NCBI RefSeq assembly: GCF_003967555.1
Contig: NZ_BIFS01000001.1
Span: 4,712,001 to 4,776,000 of the forward strand
DNA length: 64,000 bases
Origin: Dictyobacter kobayashii
GTDB lineage: Bacteria > Chloroflexota > Ktedonobacteria > Ktedonobacterales > Ktedonobacteraceae
Reading direction: 5' to 3'
Part shown: in pieces, positions 1-8,685 of the stretch
Numbering within the stretch: the first letter of the stretch is position 1
Layout of the letters: each line of letters starts with the position of its first letter
The notes under the pieces: generated by a model
Seen by the model: only the letters and a program-made list of their open reading frames with translations
Told to the model about the DNA's origin: nothing
Database searches by the model: none
Position numbers and translations under genes: made by a program

Positions 1-193
1 TGTGTCATCTTGTCCTAATAGGTGATAGGCTGTACGCGCTTTCGTGAGCCAGTTTGCTGCGGCCTGATAGTAGGATGCTTTGGCTCCATTTATATTGTGG
101 ATGCAGGCGATACTGCAGGCGAATCAGCGCGCGAATGTGCTGGCGTATCGCCTTTGACTCAAGTGGTATCGTTGTGTGTACAGAAGGAGGCAC
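1..193 (-). pseudogene. Fragment of a minus-strand coding region, possibly a SWIM-protein C-terminal tail
   Basis: The minus strand here reads like a helical C-terminal tail split over two frames: one frame gives AIRQHIRALIRLQYRL, the next gives YYQAAANWLTKARTAYHLLG running off the window edge. This style (arginine-rich helix, then Y-x-x-A-A-x-x-L-x-x-A-R-x-x-Y) is found at the end of some SWIM zinc-finger family proteins. No start codon, catalytic motif or complete domain is visible. The stretch from 194 to 433 holds no gene that I can support. This is a guess at a family from a tail only. Confidence 0.25.
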
Positions 194-433
194 CGGATCT
201 TTTCTCCTTACCTGGTAGCGTTCTTTATGGGAGCAATAATATGCTCTGTTGCTGCCTCAATGACTCCCTGGCGTTTCTGTCTTCCATTCCTTTTGTCTCT
301 GATGCTCATTGTATCACCTGCATGAACTGGATGATACGCCTGGGCATTGTAAGCTCGCGGTGCTCATCGATACTGCGAGAACTCGCGCCAAACAGGGAAT
401 GCACAAATATAAGGTAGGACCCTCACCTCCTCT

Positions 434-970
434 TTATTTGCGATGTGGCTCGTATGTGAGGACCACGACACCAGAGCCGAATGGTTGCGATTGAACAAGC
501 TTGAATCCCTTTTGCTGGCTCTCACCGTGGAAAAGCCGCTTCCCGTTTCCTACGACAATGGGGAAGACCATGAGACGGTATTCATCAATGAGATCCTCTT
601 GCATGAGCGAATGAATGAGCTCAACGCTCCCAAATATCAATATATCCTGACCAGACTCCTGTTTCAATCTGGTTACTTCCTCTACAACATTGTTCTTGAT
701 AAGGGTGGCATTCCACTCAGCTTCCTGCAACGTTGTGGTTGGAACATACTTGGGTATATTGTTTATTCTTTCGCCATATGCACTAGTAGCACCAGGCCAG
801 GCGGCTGAAAGTTCCTGATAGGTTCTGCGTCCCAGTAGGAGTGCATCGCTGGCAAAAAGCTCGTCGAATTTATATTGTTGTGATTCTTCACTTCTAAATT
901 GAAAAGTCCACTGTGGATTTTCAACAACACCATCCATCGCCATGAGCATCGAAGCAACTAATTTTCTCAC
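434..970 (-). CDS. Dihydrofolate reductase family protein (RibD C-terminal-like)
   Basis: The product has 178 residues, the usual size for stand-alone RibD-C/DHFR-like proteins of the YyaP type. The N-terminus (VASMLMAMDGVVENPQW, about 5-21) carries the first strand and substrate loop. LLLGRRTYQE (about 44-54) is the conserved G-R-x-T nucleotide-binding turn, and DILIFGSVELIH with PIVVGNGKRLF (about 108-146) forms the second half of the NADPH-binding fold. The start is a GTG at 970, chosen because GGAG lies six bases upstream. These proteins are presumed NAD(P)H-dependent reductases; the substrate is unknown and there is no folate or riboflavin gene nearby. The gene appears to be transcribed alone from a promoter overlapping an inverted repeat at 1004-1022. 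Confidence 0.85.
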   Translation of the reverse strand: MRKLVASMLMAMDGVVENPQWTFQFRSEESQQYKFDELFASDALLLGRRTYQELSAAWPGATSAYGERINNIPKYVPTTTLQEAEWNATLIKNNVVEEVTRLKQESGQDILIFGSVELIHSLMQEDLIDEYRLMVFPIVVGNGKRLFHGESQQKGFKLVQSQPFGSGVVVLTYEPHRK

Positions 971-1003
971 GTTTTTCTCCTTAAAAGGAATGTCGCAGTA
1001 ATT

Positions 1004-1027
1004 TACTTGTAAATTGCAAGTATTATC
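1004..1027 (-). promoter_or_regulatory. -10 element overlapping a TACTTG-n7-CAAGTA operator-like repeat
   Basis: Upstream of the DHFR-like gene, the minus strand has GATAAT (1022-1027) as a plausible -10 with a weak TTGGCT-like -35 about 18 bases further up. It is immediately followed by TACTTG-n7-CAAGTA (1004-1022). An inverted repeat at the start of transcription is a typical repressor position. TACTT/AAGTA half-sites recall HxlR-type regulators, but no such regulator is encoded here, so the binder is unknown. Confidence 0.4.
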
Positions 1028-1107
1028 ACCATACTATTCCCGCGTAGCCAATCAAAAACGGTAAAGCTGTTGCAGATAGTATTGTAACGTACCCAGAAAA
1101 ATTGATA

Positions 1108-2102
1108 CTACAATAAGGAAATCAAAGGAGAGATAATGGATCTCGCACTATCCCAGCAAGTGTTGTGCTGTTTGAAAAATGGCTGGCCATGCTCGCTTGA
1201 GCCGTAGGCGCAAATATATAAACCAGTTGATACACGCTCGATAAAGCTCCATTCCCAAATAGTGGCTTCATCGAGGCCAGATTCCCTGGCGAGTAGCTCG
1301 CAATATTCGTGAGCTAAACTAAGAGGATCGGCTGCTGCAAGCAACTCCTCATTCCAGTCCCGCATGACCACCCCAAGGTCATATTCTGGCTCGCAGAGGA
1401 AGCCCTCTGGATCAACAAAGACATAGCCCGACTCAGCTCCAGCACGTGGGGCAAGTACCTGAAGTGCGTTTGCTGGATGGGGGTCTCCATGTACGACTAT
1501 GCATTGTTCGCGGTCAAAAGCATCCATGCGCCGCACGCAAACTCAAGGCCTGAGAGATAATTTTCTCAGAGCATGGCCGTTCAAGTTTGACCCATAGCTC
1601 GCTTATGAGCTGAGCCAATGTCTGCGCTTTGTACTCCAAGGCGTTAATAGTCTGATCCGCACCAGATGGTACAAGCCATGCTTGTCTAAGTATTTTGCAT
1701 AGCAATCGTATTGCCTGCTTAGGCTCCAATTTAATATCTTGCATGGATAGTCCGAGCGGCTCTAGAAGCAAGGCACGTCGCTCGTAGTCAAACTTTAACA
1801 CTCGAACATAGCCGTGGCCATTCGCACGGATAATAGTGTCTATCTCTTGCTGAAAGCCGTATGGTCTCGGCATATCTATCTTTATGACCGCATTTCCGCT
1901 TGCAGTTTTTACTGGCGCTACGTATGCCGAAGATCCTCCGGAAAGCGGTTGGCCCAATGCTAAGTTCCCATTCTTGCTCAAGTTCGGCAATAAGACTAGG
2001 GAGGTCTTTAAGCCACTGTCTTGTCTGGGAGCTTGATTGCTCGGCCCTCAGCCGAACTCGCTCAGGTACAACAATACTGCGTATATGATCAGCTTTATCC
2101 AT
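1108..2102 (-). pseudogene. Aminoglycoside phosphotransferase family protein, broken by two frameshifts
   Basis: Three overlapping minus-strand frames join into one protein of about 330 residues resembling the streptomycin 6-kinase (APH(6)/StrB-like) branch. The N-terminus MDKADHIRSIVVPERVRL (from 2102) runs to about 1955. The reading then shifts into LSGGSSAYVAPV with the lysine strand NAVIKIDMPRPYG. A second shift near 1530 leads to the catalytic loop IVVHGDPHPANAL (H-G-D-x-x-x-x-N) and the metal-binding VFVDPEGF. Each shift behaves as one extra base (the first at a GGGCC run). All catalytic motifs are intact, so this is either a young pseudogene or a sequence error. If functional it would phosphorylate a small hydroxylated molecule with ATP; calling it a resistance gene would be speculation. 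Confidence 0.7.
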
Positions 2103-2160
2103 GATGATAGCTTATCATATGGATTGTATTTTGCCTGAGTTATAAATGGGTCATATGTAG

Positions 2161-2208
2161 AAAGCAGGCCATCACGAGAAAAAGTCTTCTCTCGTGATGG
2201 CCTGCTTT
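2161..2208. terminator. 19-bp perfect hairpin
   Basis: AAAGCAGGCCATCACGAGA (2161-2179) is perfectly complementary to 2190-2208, with a 10-base loop. It lies between the 5' end of the phosphotransferase-like gene and the 3' end of tRNA-Leu, so it most likely ends the leftward tRNA transcript. A short T run follows on both strands. Confidence 0.65.
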
Positions 2209-2393
2209 TCTGTCTGCTAGCTGATAGCGGGCTGTTTTCTTACCTTAATTTACGCACGTCTCAAGTTCCGAATCCTGACAGGAAAGTTGACAGGAAAAGG
2301 GGGAGACGACCAGGGATTTTCGTGGAAACCAGTAGATTTTGGGAGGGGATTTGAGCACGGGATAGACCTCGATGGACTCCAGAAGCGGGGTTA

Positions 2394-2473
2394 TGCCGTG
2401 GAGAGATTCGAACCCTCAACCCTTGCGGGACTTGTTTTTGAGACAAGCGCGTATACCGTTCCGCCACACCGGC
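2394..2473 (-). tRNA. tRNA-Leu (anticodon CAA)
   Basis: The minus strand from 2473 folds as a class II tRNA: acceptor GCCGGTG, D-arm with GGCGGAACGGTATACGC, anticodon stem CTTGT/ACAAG around loop CTCAAAA (anticodon CAA, reading UUG), a variable arm with CCC-GCAA-GGG, and T-loop TTCGAAT. The 3' acceptor strand reads CACGGC rather than the expected CACCGGC, so one base of the 5' strand (G5) is bulged. No CCA is encoded. The bulge could be a missing base in the assembly, because the rest is canonical. Confidence 0.85.
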
Positions 2474-2490
2474 TTGTTCTGACGGGATGT

Positions 2491-2519
2491 ATAATACCGC
2501 ATCTATATGCAGAAGTCAA
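2491..2519 (-). promoter_or_regulatory. Promoter of tRNA-Leu
   Basis: On the minus strand TTGACT (2514-2519) and TATTAT (2491-2496) are separated by 17 bases. The predicted start lies about 10 bases before the mature tRNA 5' end at 2473, which suits a tRNA gene with a short leader. Confidence 0.75.
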
Positions 2520-2628
2520 TAGTTTTTTGGGCTTTTTTGCGGGGGGCGTAATTTTGGTGTTGTGGTAGATCTCTCGGCATGGGGTGCAGGCGCGTGGCGC
2601 AGGGCGAAGTTCATGGCGTAGGCCGCTC

Positions 2629-2691
2629 TTGCACTTTGGGAAAAAGTTCTGTTATACTTTCCAATATCGTTTGGCAATGCTAATTGCCATG
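2629..2691 (+). promoter_or_regulatory. Promoter and operator-like repeat of the PAS/kinase operon
   Basis: TTGCAC (2629-2634) and TATACT (2653-2658) with an 18-base spacer precede the sensor operon by about 120 bases. Just downstream TGGCAAT (2672-2678) and ATTGCCA (2683-2689) form an inverted repeat with a four-base centre, placed where a repressor or an RNA hairpin could act. No regulator for it can be named. Confidence 0.45.
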
Positions 2692-2785
2692 AACGGCTGA
2701 ATTATCTCTCTACGGCTGCGGCAGAGCGTTGTGGTTCGGACGTGGCTTGTTGATACAAGGCTTTAGTTATTGCGCGGAGGACTTC

Positions 2786-4089
2786 ATGCTCGATAATGTT
2801 ACTTCGACTACTCCGACCTCACAACAGCCAGGTGGTAAGTCGCTTGCTTCACTTGATGCTGATATCATTATTAAGAATGCGCCCGATCCCATTTTATTTC
2901 TGATCTGGAAGGTAAGATTCTGTCGGCCAATGATGCGGTCTATGAACTGTTGGGCTTTAGGAATGATGAGGTGTTGGAACAGTCGCTGTCGCGCTTTATT
3001 AGTGCGGAGGAGACACGTGAGTTTACGGCTGCTTTGCGCGAGGTAATTGAGCGGGGCGTGACACGTAATGCGCGCCTGAATCCACGGTCCGCTTCGGGTG
3101 AGGTGATTCCCGACGACCCTGAATGCTTCGGCCCTGCGCGATCCAGATGGGAAAGTAATTGGCGCGATTGGTATCCTGCGCGATATGCGTGAGTTGGATA
3201 AGGCTCGTGCGCTGGCCGATAGCTTGATTAAGAATGCGCCAGACCCCATTTTCGTCTCGGACCTGGAGGGCAAGATCCTGTCGGCCAATGATGCGGTCTA
3301 TGAACTGCTGGGTTTCCGTACCGATGAAGTCCTGGAGCAATCGCTGTCACGCTTTATTAGTGCAGAGGAGACGCGTGAGTTTCTGGCGGCCCTCAAAGAG
3401 GTGATCGAGCGTGGCGCGACACGTAATGCGCGTCTGAATCCGCGGTCCGCATCGAATGAGGTGATTCCGACGACCTGAATGCTTCGGCCCTGCGCGATCC
3501 AGATGGTAAGGCGATCGGCGCGATTGGTATCCTGCGCGATATGCGTGAGTTGGATAAGGCTCGCGCGCTGGCCGATAGCTTGATTAAGAATGCGCCAGAC
3601 CCCATTTTCGTCTCGGACCTGGAGGGCAAGATCCTGCAGGCCAATGATGCGGTCTATGAACTGCTGGGCTTCCGGCCAGATGAAGTCCTGGAGCAATCGT
3701 TGTCACGCTTTATTAGTGCAGAGGAGACGCGTGAGTTCCTGGCGGCCCTTAAAGAGGTGATCGAGCGCGGCACCACACGTAATGCGCGTTTGAATCCACG
3801 GTCCGCTTCGGGTGAGGTGATTCCGACGACCCTGAATGCTTCGGCGTTGCGTGATTCAGATGGCAAGGCGATCGGCGCGATTGGTATCCTGCGCGATATG
3901 CGCGCATACGAGAAGATTTTGCAGGATCTGCAGGAATCAAAATCGGAATTGCAAGAGAAGATTTTGGACCTTGAGAAGTTTGAGGAAGTGGTGGTGGGTC
4001 GTGAGCTGAAAATGATCGCTCTGGAAAAAGAGATTGAGAATCTGGGGCGCGAACTGGAAAAGGTACGAGGTCAGAGCAAATGGACGTAG
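2786..4089 (+). CDS. PAS-domain sensor protein with three tandem PAS repeats (three frame breaks)
   Basis: ATG 2786 follows GGAGG at a good distance. The protein is built from three near-identical PAS units of about 118 residues, each with NAPDPIFVSDLEGKIL, ANDAVYELLGF, EVLEQSLSRFISAEETREF and ASALRDSDGKAIGAIGILRD. The tail after 3900 is a coiled coil with VVVGRELKMIALEKEIENL, a linker common just before kinase domains. There is no kinase domain here; the next gene overlaps the stop by ten bases and supplies one, so the two probably form a split sensor kinase. Compared with unit 3, unit 1 lacks one base near 2890 and has one extra C near 3109, and unit 2 lacks a C near 3474. As written the gene cannot be read through. 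Confidence 0.8.
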
Positions 4090-5219
4090 TGCTTGTGCAT
4101 ACGCCGCCTGCTGTCTCCGATTATCAGGATATGAACCTTGAGCAATTGCGCGAGGCTTATCAAAATCTGGTGGAAAAAAATACTTCGCTTGAGATGCGCA
4201 TCGTTAAGAGCGAGGAGCGCCGTCGCGCTTTTATGCATATTCTAAGCGATCTGAATATGGTTAATCGTAAGTTGAATGATCAACGGAAGGCGATGATCCA
4301 TATTCTGGCTGATTATGAGCATGATCGTAGTCGCCTGGCCAGGCAGACGGAGCGTTTGCATAATTCACGTCGTGCCTTGATGCATATTCTTCAGGATGCT
4401 CACCAATCTAATCTGCGCCTGGAGAATAGCCGTAAAGCGATGATCCATATCATGAGCGATCTTAAAGAGACCTCACAGGAAGTGCAGCGGCGCGAGTTAG
4501 AATTACGTGAAAAGCAGGAGCAATTGGTTCAGGCGGGAAAACTGGCCACGCTGGGAGAGCTAACCACTGGTGTTGCGCATGAATTGAATAATCCACTCAA
4601 TAATATTGGTTTATTTGTAGGCAATGCTATTGACTTGATAGAATTAGGCATGGCTGATACCGATTCTGAACGCATTTTGCAGGAACTCCATAATGCTATG
4701 CAGCAGGTGCGTAAGGCGACCGAGATTATTTCTCATCTGCGTACCTTTGGGCGTGCCGCTTCGGTGAGCCGTGAACCAGTTGTGATTACTGAGGTCATTG
4801 AGAATTCGATCTCTTTGATGCAAGAGCAATTGCGCTTACGTCAGATTGAGACTATTATTCATTTCCCACCACAGGATGTAGTGGTTAATGGTAATGCCAT
4901 TCAGCTAGAGCAGGTTTTTATCAATTTGTTGACCAATGCCCGGGATGCTCTGAGTGATGTGTCCCATAAGGTGATTACGATTTCCTGCGAAGTTAACGAT
5001 CAGACAGTTGATATTAGCATTTGTGATACTGGCCCTGGCATTCCTGAAGGACTTGAGCAGCGTATCTTCGATCCATTCTTTACGACAAAAGATGTTGGAG
5101 CGGGAACTGGCCTGGGTTTGTCTATTACATATGGCATTATCAAGGAGCATCAAGGAACTATTCTGGTTGAGAATCGTCCTGGCGAGGGAGCTACATTCTT
5201 GATCCAGCTGCCGCCATGA
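4080..5219 (+). CDS. Sensor histidine kinase with N-terminal repeat helix
   Basis: The protein has 379 residues. The first 150 are charged and helical, with a motif of the form R-x-A-(M/F/L)-(I/M)-H-I-(L/M)-x-D occurring four times (for example RKAMIHILAD, RRALMHILQD, RKAMIHIMSD). The phosphoacceptor helix is LGELTTGVAHELNNPLNNIG with His at about 167. The ATPase domain has the N box FINLLTNARDAL (about 280), G1 DTGPGIPEG and G2 GAGTGLGLSITYG. There is no membrane segment, so it is a soluble kinase that presumably takes its input from the PAS protein. The ATG at 4080 overlaps the PAS stop, which suggests translational coupling. The next gene, a receiver-kinase hybrid, is the probable phosphorelay partner. 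Confidence 0.9.
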   Translation: MDVVLVHTPPAVSDYQDMNLEQLREAYQNLVEKNTSLEMRIVKSEERRRAFMHILSDLNMVNRKLNDQRKAMIHILADYEHDRSRLARQTERLHNSRRALMHILQDAHQSNLRLENSRKAMIHIMSDLKETSQEVQRRELELREKQEQLVQAGKLATLGELTTGVAHELNNPLNNIGLFVGNAIDLIELGMADTDSERILQELHNAMQQVRKATEIISHLRTFGRAASVSREPVVITEVIENSISLMQEQLRLRQIETIIHFPPQDVVVNGNAIQLEQVFINLLTNARDALSDVSHKVITISCEVNDQTVDISICDTGPGIPEGLEQRIFDPFFTTKDVGAGTGLGLSITYGIIKEHQGTILVENRPGEGATFLIQLPP

Positions 5220-5244
5220 GATGTGAAGTGAGTGATTTGTTGTT

Positions 5245-6456
5245 ATGATCGAAGCGTATATTCTCATTGTTGATGATGATTCCGCCTTGCTACAGGCGTT
5301 GCCCCAGGCATTGTATCTGCGTATGCCTGGGGTGAAGGTTGATACCGCTGATACTGCTATGGAAGCGTTGGAGTTGATCAAGGCCAACGATTACGATGCT
5401 ATTGTAAGCGATATCAAGATGCCTGGTATGGATGGTCTGGCGCTTCTCTCAAAAATACAGGCAACCCGACCGGATACGCCTACGCTCTTAATTACTGGCC
5501 ATGGGGATCACAATCTAGCTATTCAGGCGCTGCGCGGTGGGGCATATGATTTTATTCAGAAGCCAATTGACCGTGAGTATTTTATTGCGGCCTTGCGCCG
5601 GGCAACCCAGACGCGGCAGTTGCGCCGACGGGTCACGGAACAGCAGAAAGCTCTGGAGCAACATGCCAAATCGCTTGAGTTGATCGTGCAGGAACGCACC
5701 CGCGAACTGATCGAGGCTAATGCGGCTAAAGATGAGTTTATCAATATGGCGTCGCATGAATTAAAAACCCCTCTTTCAAGTTTGAAGGGGATGACCCAGC
5801 TATTACATCGCCGCTTGATCCGCTCTAGCTCTCCCGAGGTTTCTAGCCTGGTCAGTATGGAGAATTCTATTCGCCGTATTGAGGTGCTGGTTAATGACCT
5901 TTTAAATATCTCCTCAATTGAGACTGGTATGTTTGCCCTCCATTGTCAGCGCTGTAATATTATTGAATTGGTGCAGCGCCTGGTTGATGAATATGTATCT
6001 GGGACCAATCCACGTCCGGTTGTTCATACACATATGCCCACGCAAGACTTTGAGGCTGAGGTGGATGTGGAGCGTATGGGCCAGGTGATAATAAACTTAT
6101 TATCCAATGCGCGTAAATATTCTGTGGCCGGTTCGCCCATTGATGTGACGCTGGCTGTGCAGGAAAAGACCTATTCTATTAGTGTGAATGATGTGGGGGT
6201 GGGCATTCCGCCCGATATGCTGCCCTTTATTTTTGAACGTTTTTATCGCGCACCCGGTGTTGAGGTTCAAACCGGTTCGAGCGTGGGTTTTGGCCTGGGG
6301 CTGTATATGTCCAAGCTTATTATTGAGCGCCATGGCGGCCGTATTGAGGTGGAAAGCATTCCTAATAAAGGTAGCCTGTTCGCGATCATATTACCCCTTC
6401 CCGTTGGTTCTACATCGGTTGATGCCAGTATCGAAGCTCCTTCACATAAATCCTGA
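5245..6456 (+). CDS. Hybrid response regulator / histidine kinase
   Basis: This 403-residue protein has a receiver domain at the N-terminus (acidic pocket VDDDSA, phosphoacceptor Asp56 in VSDIKMPGMDG, conserved Thr in LLITGHGD and Lys in IQKPID), a coiled linker, then a HisKA domain (ASHELKTPLSSLKGM, His171) and a HATPase domain (LLSNARKYS, DVGVGIPPD, GFGLGLYMSK). Receiver-first hybrids usually take phosphate from an upstream kinase and change the activity of their own kinase. The start at 5245 lies 25 bases after the upstream kinase stop, so the three genes form one operon. There is no DNA-binding output domain in the cluster, so the downstream target must be elsewhere. Confidence 0.9.
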   Translation: MIEAYILIVDDDSALLQALPQALYLRMPGVKVDTADTAMEALELIKANDYDAIVSDIKMPGMDGLALLSKIQATRPDTPTLLITGHGDHNLAIQALRGGAYDFIQKPIDREYFIAALRRATQTRQLRRRVTEQQKALEQHAKSLELIVQERTRELIEANAAKDEFINMASHELKTPLSSLKGMTQLLHRRLIRSSSPEVSSLVSMENSIRRIEVLVNDLLNISSIETGMFALHCQRCNIIELVQRLVDEYVSGTNPRPVVHTHMPTQDFEAEVDVERMGQVIINLLSNARKYSVAGSPIDVTLAVQEKTYSISVNDVGVGIPPDMLPFIFERFYRAPGVEVQTGSSVGFGLGLYMSKLIIERHGGRIEVESIPNKGSLFAIILPLPVGSTSVDASIEAPSHKS

Positions 6457-6478
6457 ACTTTGCTGCGTTTTATAAATG

Positions 6479-6517
6479 GAGCTGTCCCTCACTGCTATAT
6501 AAGATAAGGGACAGCTC
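6479..6517. terminator. 11-bp hairpin between convergent genes
   Basis: GAGCTGTCCCT (6479-6489) pairs with AGGGACAGCTC (6507-6517) across a 17-base loop. It lies between the stop of the rightward hybrid kinase and the stop of the leftward ABC-F gene and can serve both strands. Confidence 0.6.
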
Positions 6518-6540
6518 GTTGTAATGTGATAGCCAGGATC

Positions 6541-8219
6541 TTATTCGGCTGAGGAGCGCGTTAGCTGCTCATCCTCTGCTCGCTGTTTGAGATGACCATC
6601 GACCAGCTGCCAGATCGTGCCGCCGAAGCGTTGGATGAACCAGCGATCATGTGAGATGACGATGATCGGGCCGCTGAAGTGTAGCAGTGCTGTTTCAACC
6701 GCTTCGAGTACGTCCAGGCTAATGTAGTTGGTCGGCTCGTCGAGCAGCAGTACGTTGGGTCTGGCGGCCAGCAGGCAGGCAATCTCTAGTTTCCTTCTCT
6801 GTCCGATACTGAGTTGCCCAACTTTCTTGTGTATATCCTCCAGGCGGAAGAAGCCATAGCCAAGCAAGCGCCCGATAAATTCTCCTTCATACCCAATCTG
6901 GTCATACTTATAGACCTCAAGCACTGTCTTTTCCAGGTCGGGGAAGACGGATTCCTGGGCCAGGTAACCGATGCGTGCCCCCTCAACGATCTGCACTGAG
7001 CCGCTGTCAGGAGATTCATCACCGTTGATGAGTTTGAGCAGGGTCGTCTTTCCCATGCCATTGGGACCTGTTAGCATGATACGGGTTTGTGGCTCGATGG
7101 TCAGGTTGAGCTGTTTAAAGAGTTCACGTTGCCCGAAGCTTTTATTGATCTGTTCCAACTGGATGATCAGCTGGGATTGCAATGGCTCGGCCTGGAACTG
7201 CGAATTTACCTGTAGCGGCTCGGGCGGCCTGGGGATGGGATCCGCTTCTATCCGCTCTAGCTGCATCTGCGCTGCACGCACGTTGCGGGCCACGGCGCTC
7301 TCTACGTTCTGACTAAAGAAGTAGCGTGCGTATTTATCGTTATCCCGGGTGCCCCGATTGCTGTGCCCGACCTGGCGACCACTTGTGCGAATGCGCTTTT
7401 GCAGCTCTTTTATCTCTTCCTGCTGCTGTTCATACTCGTTCTCCCAGCGTTTGCGCTCGGCCTGTTTGGCGGCGATATAGGCATCATAATTCCCTATGTA
7501 TACCTTGAGTTGATGGCTATACTCATCAATCTCAAACATGGTATTCACGGTTTTATTTAAAAATTGGCGGTCGTGTGAGACCATGACTACGGCTCCCTGG
7601 TATGAGGAGAGATAATTCTCAAGCCATTCCATGCTGACAAAATCCAGGTGGTTGGTGGGCTCATCTAAGAGCAGGATCTCTGGTGAGGATAGTAGCAAGG
7701 TTGCCAGTCCAACGCGCGCTTTTTCGCCACCTGATAAGGTTTCGATGGCACGGGTGCGTTCGAGGTAGTTCAGGCGTAGCCCTGCCATGATCAGGTCTAT
7801 CTTGTAATCAAGCTCGTAACCACCGCGATCCTGGAAGCGCGTTGAGAGCGTTGCATACTCGTCCATCAGGGAGGAGAGTTGTTCCGCGTCAGCATTGGCC
7901 ATGGCTGCTTCCAGGGCATGCATTTGTTCCTCTAGTAGCTTGAGATTGCCAACCGAGGCCAGAATCAAATCCTGGATACTTTGTCCGTAGAAGTCAGGGT
8001 GGTTTGTGGAAGATAGCCGAATTCGATGCCTGGCGCATACGTTATCGCTCCACTATCGATCTCTTCTTGTCTGACTAACAGGCGCAACAGCGTTGATTTG
8101 CCAACCCCGTTGGGGCCAACAATGCCGATGCGTTCGCTGGCGTTGACCACGAATGCGATGTTCTGTAAAACCGTGTGGTTGCCGTAGGATTTAGTCAGTT
8201 CTTTGCATGATAATAACAT
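6541..8219 (-). CDS. ABC-F family ATPase (one frame break)
   Basis: Two ATP-binding cassettes lie on one chain with no membrane segment, the hallmark of ABC-F translation factors. Cassette 1 has Walker A GPNGVGKST, signature LSGGEKARVGLA and LLLDEPTNHLDF. The linker is long, charged and helical. Cassette 2 has GPNGMGKTTL, LSIGQRRKLEIA and LLLDEPTN. ABC-F proteins act on the ribosome, as housekeeping factors or antibiotic-protection proteins; the sequence does not say which. ATG 8219 is preferred over GTG 8231 because GAGGTG sits at the right distance. Near 7985 the reading must gain one base in a CCC run to pass from FGYLPQTT to FYGQSIQDLILAS; with that correction the protein is about 560 residues, normal for the family. 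Confidence 0.85.
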
Positions 8220-8685
8220 AGAGTAGAGCACCTCACTTCTGCCGCTGGAGTAGCAAGAGGGGGTAGTGTGCCTCTCGCGCTTAGAGAAATTGTAATCTGC
8301 TCATGAGGTACACAGCACTTCATCGGAAGTTGCAATTTGGCGGCAGGCAAGGGCTTGTCAGCACAAAAAGCTACAAGAATGCAACATAGGTAGAAGGGGG
8401 ATGATCCATGAGCATTGGAGGTTGGTAGCAATAAAAACCAGGGCGCTAAAAAGCAAGCATTATTAAAGGTGGTAAGTTACCTGGTGAATTGCTATCAGTG
8501 GCGTGGTATGCTCATGCTACACGTAGATATCTCCTTGAGGAAATTTGATATAAATAAAGTATACCTGAAAGTCTTCAGAAAGTCAAGGACGTATTCGTTT
8601 GTACATTTTTTATATACTTTGATATTATTTGTTGCTAAAGTCCTTTGTACATAACACAAAGGACTTTAGCAACAAATAATAGCTT
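8220..8685. other. Gene-free interval with a 26-bp perfect hairpin
   Basis: No convincing gene lies here. The notable content is a perfect 26-bp inverted repeat, 8623-8648 against 8656-8681, with a 7-base loop. It begins five bases after the end of the VWA gene (8686) as read leftward, so it is the likely terminator of the five-gene operon. It lacks a clear T run. Confidence 0.65.

Noticed and set aside
1108..2102. Antibiotic resistance call for the phosphotransferase-like gene
   Set aside because: The family also phosphorylates other small molecules, and the gene is broken as written.
2287..2568. Plus-strand open reading across the tRNA-Leu gene
   Set aside because: It runs antisense through a tRNA and its promoter, and has no ribosome site.
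2767..3940. Minus-strand open readings opposite the PAS repeats
   Set aside because: They repeat because the PAS units repeat; composition is not protein-like and the plus strand has a clear domain.
8415..8654. 79-residue plus-strand reading after the ABC-F gene
   Set aside because: No ribosome site, ends inside the 26-bp hairpin, and no recognisable domain.
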